Shown here piece after piece: positions 17,862-25,505 of a DNA stretch of 64,000 nt (its first letter is position 1; each line of letters starts with the position of its first letter). The translations under genes and the position numbers were made by a program. Source of the stretch: Kytococcus aerolatus (GTDB lineage: Bacteria; Actinomycetota; Actinomycetes; Actinomycetales; Dermatophilaceae); contig NZ_FYEZ01000003.1 of the NCBI RefSeq assembly GCF_900187395.1, positions 1 to 64,000 on the forward strand. The letters run 5' to 3'. The notes under the pieces were generated by a model that saw nothing but the letters and a program-made list of their open reading frames with translations, made no database searches and was not told the origin of the DNA.

Positions 17862-18677
17862 TCAGGGCTCCAGCCGCCGCCGACCGGAGGCACCCCGCGC
17901 CTCGGCGGCGGCGAAGCCCGCCATCACCAGACGACGGGGCAGGCGTGGGAGGAGGGCCGTCGCCACCCGGTAGAGGCGGCCCGGCACGCAGCGGCCCTCG
18001 CCACGCTCCAGGCCGGCGAGGGACTCGGCCACGACCTGCTGCGGGGTGAGCCAGAGAGCCCCGGGCAGCGCATCGATCTCCTGCCCGGAACGCTCGTGGA
18101 ACTCGGTGCGGGTCAGCCCCGGGAGCGCCGCCTGCACGGTGACCCCGGTGCCCTGCAGCTCGACCTCCAGACCCTCGGAGAAGCGGGCCACCCAGGCCTT
18201 GTGCGCGCCGTAGGTGGAGTAGGGCAGGAGGGATGCGACCGAGGAGATGTTGACGATCGCACCGTGCCCGCGCTCGCGCATGGAGCGCGCCGCGGCCTGG
18301 CAGAGCACCATCACCGCCCGGACCATGACGGCCAGGCTGTCCTCCTCGGCGGCGAGGTCGGCCTCGAGGAAGGTGGTGCCCAGTCCGTACCCGGCATTGT
18401 TCACGAGCAGGTCGACCGGGTTCTCGGCCTGGCACAGGCGCTCGGCCACCCGCTCCACCTGGGCGCGGTCGGAGAGGTCGGCCGGGAGCACCTCGACCGG
18501 CACCCCGTGGCGCGAGCCGAGGTGGACGGCGAGCGCCTCGAGCCGCTGCACGTCGCGGGCCACGAGCACCAGGCCGTACCCCCGCGCCGCCAGCTGTCGG
18601 GCGTACTCGGCCCCGATGCCGGAGGAGGCCCCGGTGACCAGGGCGGTGGGGCGGGCGGAGTCCGGGGCGTCGGTCAT
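17862..18677 (-). CDS. Short-chain dehydrogenase/reductase
   Basis: A 271-residue classical SDR. NAD(P) motif TGASSGIG at about 15-22, NNAG at the middle, catalytic Ser in NISSVASLLPYS and YxxxK in YGAHK, then PG/TRTEF after the active site. An Arg following the glycine motif (LVARDVQRLE) favours NADPH. The C-terminal tail (LYRVATALLPRLPRRLVM) is basic and amphipathic, as in acyl- or lipid-modifying SDRs, which might associate with membrane. Substrate unknown. Divergent from the exonuclease III gene over a 64-bp gap. Confidence 0.85.
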   Translation of the reverse strand: MTDAPDSARPTALVTGASSGIGAEYARQLAARGYGLVLVARDVQRLEALAVHLGSRHGVPVEVLPADLSDRAQVERVAERLCQAENPVDLLVNNAGYGLGTTFLEADLAAEEDSLAVMVRAVMVLCQAAARSMRERGHGAIVNISSVASLLPYSTYGAHKAWVARFSEGLEVELQGTGVTVQAALPGLTRTEFHERSGQEIDALPGALWLTPQQVVAESLAGLERGEGRCVPGRLYRVATALLPRLPRRLVMAGFAAAEARGASGRRRLEP

Positions 18678-18741
18678 GGGACCACTGTGGCATCGCCACG
18701 GGGTCCGTGCGCCGGGTCACACCGCCACCTACAGTGGCCCC

Positions 18742-19596
18742 GTGCGCATCGCTACCTGGAACGTCAACTCCCTCCGTGCCCGCCTCGACCGGGTGACGGA
18801 CTTCCTCGAGCGCCACGACGTGGACGTGCTGGCCATCCAGGAGACGAAGGTCAAGGACGAGAAGTTCCCCCGCGAACGCTTCGACGAGCTGGGCTACGAG
18901 ATCGCCTTCCACGGCCTCAACCAGTGGAACGGCGTCGCGATCGCCTCCCGGGTGGGGCTGGAGGACGTGACCGTGGCCTTCCCCGACCAGCCCGGCTTCG
19001 GCGCCGACGAGCCGGTCGTCGAGGCCCGCGCGCTCGGCGCCACGGTGGGCGGGCAGCCGCGCCCGGACGGCAGCCCCACCGCCCCGCTCCGCCTGTGGAG
19101 CCTCTACGTGCCCAACGGCCGGGAGATCGACCACCCCCACATGCAGTACAAGCTCGAGTGGCTCGAGAGGCTCGCCGGGCACGCCCGCCAGTGGGCCGCC
19201 GAGGAGCTCCCGCTCGCCCTGGTCGGTGACTTCAACGTGGCCCCGCTGGACACCGACGTGTGGGACATGGCCGCCTTCGAGGGCGCCACGCACGTCACCG
19301 AGCCCGAGCGTGCCGCCTTCAACGCCTTCCTCGAGGCCGGTCTGGTGGACGTGGTGCGTCCCTTCACCGAGACCGACACGTACACCTACTGGGACTACCA
19401 GCAGCTGCGCTTCCCCAAGCGCCAGGGGATGCGCATCGACTTCGTGCTCGCTTCCGCCGGCCTGGCCGGGCAGGTGACCCACGCCTTCGTGGACCGGGAG
19501 GAGCGAAAGGGCAAGGGCGCCAGCGACCACGCCCCGGTCGTCGTCGACCTCACCGACCCGACCGGCACCGGGGATCCTGCGGAGCCCGGCGCATGA
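18742..19596 (+). CDS. xthA: Exodeoxyribonuclease III / AP endonuclease
   Basis: Mg-dependent base-excision repair nuclease (AP endonuclease, 3'-5' exonuclease) of the EEP superfamily. 284 residues. Seen: ATWNVNSLRAR, metal-binding Glu in AIQETKVKDEKFP, NQWNGVAI, SLYVPNGR with the catalytic Tyr, GDFNVAPLDTDVWD, and MRIDFVLAS plus SDHAPVVVD at the C-terminus. GTG at 18742 gives the canonical (V)RIATWNVNS. It overlaps the next gene by 4 bp (ATGA). Confidence 0.95.
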   Translation: MRIATWNVNSLRARLDRVTDFLERHDVDVLAIQETKVKDEKFPRERFDELGYEIAFHGLNQWNGVAIASRVGLEDVTVAFPDQPGFGADEPVVEARALGATVGGQPRPDGSPTAPLRLWSLYVPNGREIDHPHMQYKLEWLERLAGHARQWAAEELPLALVGDFNVAPLDTDVWDMAAFEGATHVTEPERAAFNAFLEAGLVDVVRPFTETDTYTYWDYQQLRFPKRQGMRIDFVLASAGLAGQVTHAFVDREERKGKGASDHAPVVVDLTDPTGTGDPAEPGA

Positions 19597-21035
19597 CCGC
19601 CCACGCGGTCGCGATCATCGGCGCCGGCTTCCAGGGGTTGACCGTCGCCGACGCCCTGCTGCGCCGCGGCATCCGGGACGTGGTGCTCCTCGACGAGCGC
19701 GGTGAGGCGGGGGGATGTTGGCTGGACCGCCGCGACCCGGGAGCCCGCACCCGCGCCTCGGTGAGCGAGTCGACCCTCCCGCACCGGCCCCGGCTGGAGG
19801 GCGAGGCCGGCCCCAGCGCCCACGCCATGCGGCAGTACCTCCGCCGGCTCGCGAGCTTCAGCGGGGCCACCGAACGCCTCGTCCCGGCCCGGGTGGTGGC
19901 CGCCGACCAGGGGGCCGACCACGTCTGGACCCTCCGGCTCGCCGACGGGGGCACGGTGCGCGCCCGCCAGCTCGTCCTGGCGACCGGCTCCGACGGGGAC
20001 CCGGTGGTCCCGGACCTGCGGGGGGTCGACTCCTTCGGCGGCGAGCTCGCACACACGCACCTGTGGGACGCCGGGCTGGAGACCGCCGGGCGGCACGTCG
20101 TCGTCCTCGGCGAGCCGGGCGCCCGCGGGGGGATCGACCACGTGAACCTGGCCGCTGCCCTGGCCGACGAGGCGGCCTCGGTCACCGTCTTCGCCCCGGA
20201 CCACCCGTGGATCCTCCCCGAGGTCCCCGCCGGGGAGTCGGTGGACGCCGTGGACGTGCTCGGCGCCAACCGCCGCGTGCAGCGCACCGGGGCGATCGCC
20301 CGGACCATGGGCCGGGTCGTGCGCGAGGCCACCCGCCCCGACGACCAGCCCGCCGGGGCGCCGGAGCCCCCGCCAGCCGGTCGGCCTGCGCGCTGGCAGC
20401 GGGCGATGGCGGCCTCAGCCCACCTGGCGGCCCGGGACCTTCCCCGCGAGCTGTGGGAGGACCACCTGTCCTCGCTTCCGCTGCACGCCGGGACCGTGCG
20501 GAGCGAGGAGTGGTTCCGGGCGGCCGGCGAGGGCCGGGTGCGACTGCTCCGCTGGGGCGTGCACCGGGTGCGGCCCGACGCCGTCGTCGACGTGCACGGC
20601 ACCCGGCACCGCGCGGACCTCCTCGTGCTGACCACCGGCACCGCACCGCTGCCCCCCGGCGCGGGAATCCAGGGGCTCGACGCCGCCGACGGAGGGCGCC
20701 TCGCCGGGTGGGCACCCCACCTGGGCACCCTCGGCCAGGTCCCCAACCTCCATGTGGTCGGCGGCCCCGCCTCCGACCTCCCGGTGGGCGGGGACGCCGT
20801 CGTCGCCGCCGCCCGGGCCGGCCTCGTCGCCCAGCTCGTGCAGGCCACCGAGAGCGCGGGCGCCGCCGCCGTGGTGGCCTCCCCGGACGCCTTCGACCGG
20901 TGGGAGCACACCGTCCACCGCCTCCAGCGCGCCACCGGGGCGGCCCGGGACGTCCACGCCCCGATGTGGTCGGGGCGACGCCGCGACCTCGTCCGCCTGC
21001 TGCGGGGGCGCCCCGGGGACTTCCTCCTGCGCTGA
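19593..21035 (+). CDS. FAD-dependent oxidoreductase (flavin monooxygenase-like)
   Basis: A 480-residue flavoprotein. FAD motif IIGAGFQG at about 8-15 with DERGEAGGCW after the first beta-alpha-beta unit, an LVLATGSDGDP segment, a second nucleotide motif VVVLGEPGARGG where GxGxxG is not canonical, and NLHVVGGPASDLPVGGDAV near the end. The pattern recalls flavin-containing/Baeyer-Villiger monooxygenases, but the altered second motif leaves NADPH use uncertain. Its ATG overlaps the exonuclease III stop; an ABC exporter follows 46 bp later. No partner identifies the substrate. Confidence 0.72.
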   Translation: MTAHAVAIIGAGFQGLTVADALLRRGIRDVVLLDERGEAGGCWLDRRDPGARTRASVSESTLPHRPRLEGEAGPSAHAMRQYLRRLASFSGATERLVPARVVAADQGADHVWTLRLADGGTVRARQLVLATGSDGDPVVPDLRGVDSFGGELAHTHLWDAGLETAGRHVVVLGEPGARGGIDHVNLAAALADEAASVTVFAPDHPWILPEVPAGESVDAVDVLGANRRVQRTGAIARTMGRVVREATRPDDQPAGAPEPPPAGRPARWQRAMAASAHLAARDLPRELWEDHLSSLPLHAGTVRSEEWFRAAGEGRVRLLRWGVHRVRPDAVVDVHGTRHRADLLVLTTGTAPLPPGAGIQGLDAADGGRLAGWAPHLGTLGQVPNLHVVGGPASDLPVGGDAVVAAARAGLVAQLVQATESAGAAAVVASPDAFDRWEHTVHRLQRATGAARDVHAPMWSGRRRDLVRLLRGRPGDFLLR

Positions 21036-21081
21036 GTCCGGCCCCGGCCCCCGGCAGGCAGGCGTGGGAGCATCACCCACT

Positions 21082-22923
21082 GTGCGCTCGCTCCTCCGCC
21101 TCCTGGGCTCCACCCGCCAGCTGACCCCCTACTACGTGGGGATCCTGCTCAGCTCGGTCCTCATCACGGCCACGGCCCTGTCGGTGCCCTTCATCATCAA
21201 GGCCGCCACCGACCGGATCGTCGAGGTCGTGGGCTCCGGCGGGCACACCGGCGCGGACGTGCGCGCCATCCTCTGGCTGGCCGTGGCCCTCCTGGCGGTC
21301 GACCTCACGAACACGCTGGTCTCGAACGTCGGCGGCTACTGGGGAGATCTCGCCGCCGCCCGCATGCGACGCATCCTCTCCAGCCGGTACTACGAGAAGC
21401 TGCTCGCCCTGCCGCAGCGCTACTTCGACACCGAGCTCACCGGCACCATCATCAACCGGCTCTCGCGCAACATCGCCGAGACCACGCAGTTCCTCAACGC
21501 CTTCGCGAACAACTTCCTGCCGACGCTCATGACCACCCTGGCGGTGCTCGTGATCTCGGCCTGGTACTCGTGGCCGCTGGCCCTCCTGCTCATCACGATC
21601 TTCCCGCTCTACCTGTGGCTCACGGCCCTGACCTCCACCCGGTGGCAGAAGCTGGAGGGGGAGAAGAACACGCAGTACGACATCGCCGGCGGACGCTTCG
21701 CCGAGGTGATCGGGCAGATCAAGGTGGTGAAGTCCTTCGGCCGCGAGGAGAGCGAGCTGCGCGCCTTCGACGAGCGCTATGCCCGCACCATCCGCACCAC
21801 CCACCACCAGTCCCGCTACTGGCACGGGATGGACGCCCTCCGCCGCGGTGCGCTGAACGTCGTCTTCTTCGGCGTCTACGCGATCATCTTCGTGCAGACC
21901 GTGCGGCACGTCTTCAGCGTCGGCGAGATGGTGCTGCTCATCCAGCTGGTGAACCTCGCCCGCCAGCCGGTCACGATGATGAGCTATCTCATCGACTCCG
22001 CCCAGCGCGCCATCGCCGGCAGCAAGGACTACTGGACTGTCATGGAGGAGGTCCCCGAGCAGGTGGCCCTCGAGGCGCCGCGCAGCGGCGGGGCCGCGGA
22101 CGGCTCCCCCATGGCCGCCCCGTCCGGGAGCGCCCCGGTCCCCCCGGACGTCCCGGCGGTGGAGTTCGTCGACGCCCGCTTCGGCTACGTCGAGGACCCG
22201 GACGTCCTGCAGGACGTGGACCTCACGATCCGGCAGGGCGAGCGGGTGGCCCTCGTGGGTGAGTCCGGTGGGGGCAAGACGACCCTGATCTCCCTCCTGC
22301 TCGGCCTGTACCGCCTCCGCGAGGGCGAGCTGCGGGTCCTCGGGCAGGACACCCAGCGCATGAGCCTGGCCGAGCTGCGCTCCCGCTTCGGCGTGGTCTT
22401 CCAGGACGCCTCGCTGTTCAGCGGCACCGTCCGGGAGAACATCGCCTACGGGCACCCGGAGGCCACCGACGCCGAGGTGGAGGCCGTGGCGCGCCGTGCC
22501 AACGCGCACGCGTTCATCCAGCGATTCGAGGACGGGTACGAGACCGTGGTCGGCGAGCGGGGGCTCAAGCTCTCCGGCGGGCAGAAGCAGCGCATCGCCA
22601 TCGCCCGGGCGCTGCTCAAGGACGCCCCGATCCTCGTCCTCGACGAGGCCACCAGCGCCCTGGACACCCGCAGCGAGCGGGCGGTGCAGGCAGGCCTGGC
22701 CGAGCTCATGGAGGGGCGGACGTCGATCATCATCGCCCACCGGCTCTCGACGATCAGCACCGTGGACCGCATCATCACGCTGAAGGACGGGCGGATCGAC
22801 GAGGTGGGCACCCCGGCCGAGCTCTCCCGGACCGGGGGCCTCTACGCCCAGCTCCTGGAGCTGCAGGAGTCCGGGGAGGCCGCCCACCGCAAGCGGCTGC
22901 GGGAGCTCGACATCTCCGGCTGA
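21082..22923 (+). CDS. ABC exporter, fused membrane and ATPase domains (MsbA/MDR-like)
   Basis: A 613-residue half-transporter: six membrane helices in residues about 15-330, then the nucleotide-binding domain with Walker A GESGGGKTT, Q-loop VVFQDASLF, signature LSGGQKQ, Walker B ILVLDEATS and H-loop IIAHRLS. It should dimerise to pump lipids, peptides or drugs outward. GTG start at 21082 (VRSLLRLLG). Linker of about 35 residues rich in Ala/Pro between domains. Follows the flavoprotein gene by 46 bp; cargo unknown. Confidence 0.92.
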   Translation: MRSLLRLLGSTRQLTPYYVGILLSSVLITATALSVPFIIKAATDRIVEVVGSGGHTGADVRAILWLAVALLAVDLTNTLVSNVGGYWGDLAAARMRRILSSRYYEKLLALPQRYFDTELTGTIINRLSRNIAETTQFLNAFANNFLPTLMTTLAVLVISAWYSWPLALLLITIFPLYLWLTALTSTRWQKLEGEKNTQYDIAGGRFAEVIGQIKVVKSFGREESELRAFDERYARTIRTTHHQSRYWHGMDALRRGALNVVFFGVYAIIFVQTVRHVFSVGEMVLLIQLVNLARQPVTMMSYLIDSAQRAIAGSKDYWTVMEEVPEQVALEAPRSGGAADGSPMAAPSGSAPVPPDVPAVEFVDARFGYVEDPDVLQDVDLTIRQGERVALVGESGGGKTTLISLLLGLYRLREGELRVLGQDTQRMSLAELRSRFGVVFQDASLFSGTVRENIAYGHPEATDAEVEAVARRANAHAFIQRFEDGYETVVGERGLKLSGGQKQRIAIARALLKDAPILVLDEATSALDTRSERAVQAGLAELMEGRTSIIIAHRLSTISTVDRIITLKDGRIDEVGTPAELSRTGGLYAQLLELQESGEAAHRKRLRELDISG

Positions 22924-23033
22924 CCCCTCGGGCAGCGCCTGCGTGGCGGGGTGGCTGATCTCACCCCTCCTCGGCAGGACAGGCCCCGCCCTTCGTGCCC
23001 AGACTGGTGGGGAAGCCCATCCAAGGAGGAGTC

Positions 23034-23918
23034 ATGAGCCACCTGATCGACCCCCGCAGCCGCTACGCGCGGCTCGACGCCCCGGAGCAGGACCAGGACT
23101 TCCCCGGCCTGGACGCCGAGCTCCAGCCGAAGGCCGACCTCGGGGAGGAGAGCTATCGCGGGTCCGGGCGCCTGGAGGGTCTGCGGGCGCTGATCACCGG
23201 CGGCGACTCGGGCATCGGGGCGGCCACCGCCATCGCCTACGCCCGGGAGGGGGCCGACGTGGCGATCGCCCACCTGCCCGAGGAGCAGCGCGACGCGGAC
23301 CGCATCGTGGCCCTGGTGGAGGAGGCCGGGCGCAGAGCCGTCTCGCTCCCGGTGGACCTCACCACCCGAGAGGCCTGCGACGAGCTCGTGGAGCAGGCGG
23401 TGGCGGAGCTCGGCGGGCTGGACGTGCTGGTGAGCAACGCCGGCAAGCAGGTCTCGGTGCCCGACATCACGGAGATCACCGACGAGCAGTTCGACCTCAC
23501 GATGCGCACGAACGTCTACGCGATGTTCTGGCTCTGCCGCGCCGCGGTGCCGCACCTGCAGCCGGGGAGCTCGATCATCATCACCACCTCGGTGCAGGCG
23601 TACTCCCCCAGCGACCACCTGCTCGACTACGCCACGACCAAGGCCGCCGAGAACGGGTTCGGCAAGGCCCTGGCCAAGCAGCTGGCGCCGAAGGGGATCC
23701 GGGTGAACCTCGTGGCGCCGGGCCCGATCTGGACGCCCCTGCAGGTGGTGGAGGGGCAGCCCAAGGAGAAGCTGCCGATGTTCGGCGACAAGCAGCCGCT
23801 GGCCCGTGCCGGCCACCCGGCGGAGCTGGCCCCGGCGTACGTTTTCCTCGCGAGCCAGGAGGCGAGCTACGTGGTGGGCGAGACGCTGAACGTCAACGGC
23901 GGGGCCGACAGCCCCTGA
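23034..23918 (+). CDS. SDR oxidoreductase, general-stress YhdF/YhxC-like
   Basis: A 294-residue SDR with the long N-terminal extension typical of this stress-related group: DFPGLDAELQPKADLGEESYRGSGRLEG precedes the Rossmann motif TGGDSGIGAATA at about 55-65. Later NAGKQ, SIIITTSVQAYSPS with the catalytic Ser, YATTKAA as YxxxK, and a C-terminal NVNGGADSP. A perfect AAGGAGGA ribosome-binding site (23023-23030) precedes the ATG, unusual among neighbours and predictive of strong translation. Single-gene unit followed by palindrome element D. Confidence 0.9.
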   Translation: MSHLIDPRSRYARLDAPEQDQDFPGLDAELQPKADLGEESYRGSGRLEGLRALITGGDSGIGAATAIAYAREGADVAIAHLPEEQRDADRIVALVEEAGRRAVSLPVDLTTREACDELVEQAVAELGGLDVLVSNAGKQVSVPDITEITDEQFDLTMRTNVYAMFWLCRAAVPHLQPGSSIIITTSVQAYSPSDHLLDYATTKAAENGFGKALAKQLAPKGIRVNLVAPGPIWTPLQVVEGQPKEKLPMFGDKQPLARAGHPAELAPAYVFLASQEASYVVGETLNVNGGADSP

Positions 23919-23984
23919 GCCGGCGGGTGGCGGACGACGGCGGGCACCCGGCGTGGGGCGGACGGCGGGCGGTGGCGGTGGCGG

Positions 23985-24226
23985 CCAGATGCACACCGGT
24001 CCGCATTTCAGCCGCCACCTCCCCGAGAGCGGCACCGGTCCGCATCCCGACAGTCGAGATGCGGACCAGTGCCGCTCTCGCCCTTTCACGACACCCCGTG
24101 TGCGCACCGGTGCGCACACGGGGTGTCCACGCGTCGGCACCGACGCGTGAGATGCGGACCGGTGCGCATGTGGACTGCTGCCCGCTCGGGCCACCACACG
24201 AGATGCGGACCGGTGCGCATCTCGGG
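23985..24226. repeat. Composite ACCGGT palindrome element, copy D (extended)
   Basis: Boxes start at 23995, 24034, 24065 (ACCAGT), 24106, 24158 and 24209; spacings 39, 31, 41, 52 and 51 bp. The inner palindrome 24024-24080 is centred on A24052 in CGACAGTCG and its arms (CGAGAGCGGC / GCCGCTCTCG) differ from copy C by paired changes. Box 4 sits in a perfect 36-bp palindrome, 24091-24126. CGCGTCGGCACCGACGCG lies between boxes 4 and 5. The 417-bp gap 23919-24335 holds this element and no recognisable gene. Confidence 0.88.
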
Positions 24227-24335
24227 GTCGCGTCGTCCACAACCCTCACCCACGCCCCTCGCCGAACCGCCCCGTCCAGGCCTCCCTGTGGACGAGCTCG
24301 ACCCCCTCCACCCCCGGGCACGTCACCGTGGCCCT

Positions 24336-25232
24336 ATGACCCAGCCCCCAGCTCCTTGGTACCTGACCGGACGAGGCCGCCTGGTCCCCACACCCCACGG
24401 CCCCACGACGCGCGACCGCCTCCGCCGCGAGGGTGCGTGGAGCCCCACGCAGGGCGTGATCGTCGCCCCGCACGCCTCCCCACCGGAGATCGTCCAGGCC
24501 GTCCTCGCCGTGCTCCCGGCCCACGCATCTGTGAGCCACCTGACGGCCGCCCGCTTCCACCGCATCCCCCTCCCGCACCCGTGGTCCCGCGAGGAGCCGA
24601 TCCACGTCTCGGTGCCTCCGGACCGTTCCCTGCCCCGTCGCCGCGGTGTCCTCGCCCACCGGGACGACCAACTCACGACGGTGGAGGTCGGTGGGGTCCG
24701 CTGCACGAGCCTCGCCACGACCTGGCGGCAGCTCTGCTCCACGCTCCGGGAGGAAGACCTGGTGGCCGCCACCGATGCGGTGCTCGGCCGGGTGTGCCCG
24801 GTGCAGGGTCCACTCGACAAAGAAGCGCTGGCGGCAGCCATCGTCCCGGGCGCTCGCGGGGCGACCCGCGCCAGGTGGGCGCTGGCGCTCGCCGAAGCCG
24901 CCGCGGCCTCCCTCCCGGAGACCCGCCTGCGCCTCCTGGTCCGGGAGTGGGGTCTGCCCCAGCCCGCGGTCAACGCGGACGTCCTCAACGAGGAGGGTGA
25001 GTGGCTGGCGACCTCGGACCTGGTCTGGAAGACGCAGCGGGTCGTGGCCGAGTACGAGGGGGACCACCACCGCACGGACCCCGCCCAGTGGCACGCGGAC
25101 ATCGAACGGGTGCGACTCATCGAGTCGGCCGGATGGGTGGTGGTCCGGGTGACCCGCCAGGACCTCCGACGGCCGGCCGGCCTTCGCCAGGCCCTGCAGG
25201 CTGCCCTTCGACGGGGTGCGGGTCCGAGCTGA
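24336..25232 (+). CDS. DUF559-like protein with C-terminal restriction-endonuclease fold
   Basis: A 298-residue protein of a type frequent and variable in actinobacteria. The N-terminal half (GRLVPTPHG, then VSHLTAARFHRIPLP and RRGVLAHRD) resembles the AbiEi-like region often found with this family. The C-terminal half fits a Vsr/DUF559 PD-(D/E)XK-like fold: ETRLRLLVREWGLP, then SDLVWKTQRVVAEYEGDHH carrying acidic residues, and IERVRLIESAGWVVVRVT. Nuclease activity has not been shown for this subfamily. It lies between two palindrome elements, D and E, with no partner gene. Confidence 0.75.
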   Translation: MTQPPAPWYLTGRGRLVPTPHGPTTRDRLRREGAWSPTQGVIVAPHASPPEIVQAVLAVLPAHASVSHLTAARFHRIPLPHPWSREEPIHVSVPPDRSLPRRRGVLAHRDDQLTTVEVGGVRCTSLATTWRQLCSTLREEDLVAATDAVLGRVCPVQGPLDKEALAAAIVPGARGATRARWALALAEAAAASLPETRLRLLVREWGLPQPAVNADVLNEEGEWLATSDLVWKTQRVVAEYEGDHHRTDPAQWHADIERVRLIESAGWVVVRVTRQDLRRPAGLRQALQAALRRGAGPS

Positions 25233-25264
25233 GTGCCGCGGATGCGGAGGCGCTGCATCACTGC

Positions 25265-25456
25265 GCGAGATGCGTACCGGTCCGCGCCTCACCTGCCCGT
25301 CCCTCACAGCCAGACACCCCAGATGCGCACCGGTACGCATCTGGGGTGTCTGGCCGTGTCGAGGAAGGCGCCGGTCCGCACCCCGACAGTCGAGATGCGG
25401 ACCGGTGCGACCGTGGGGGCTGACGGGCCAGATGCGGACCGGTGCGCATCTCGACT
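25265..25456. repeat. Composite ACCGGT palindrome element, copy E (extended)
   Basis: Boxes start at 25276, 25329, 25370 (GCCGGT), 25401 and 25438; spacings 53, 41, 31 and 37 bp. CGACAGTCG is centred on A25388 between boxes 3 and 4. Box 2 sits in a 46-bp inverted repeat, 25309-25354, with one mismatched pair. The element occupies the gap between the convergent DUF559-like gene and clpB, about 50 bp from the clpB stop. Confidence 0.88.
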
Positions 25457-25505
25457 GCCCGGGTCGGCCCGCGCCTGCCGGTGGTTCACCGGTCCCGCGG
25501 GCCGA

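Noticed and set aside
23985-25456. CRISPR array from regularly spaced repeats
   Set aside because: Boxes are short palindromes with variable flanks, spacings alternate 31/41/52 rather than being constant, there are no unique spacers of equal length, and no cas genes are present.
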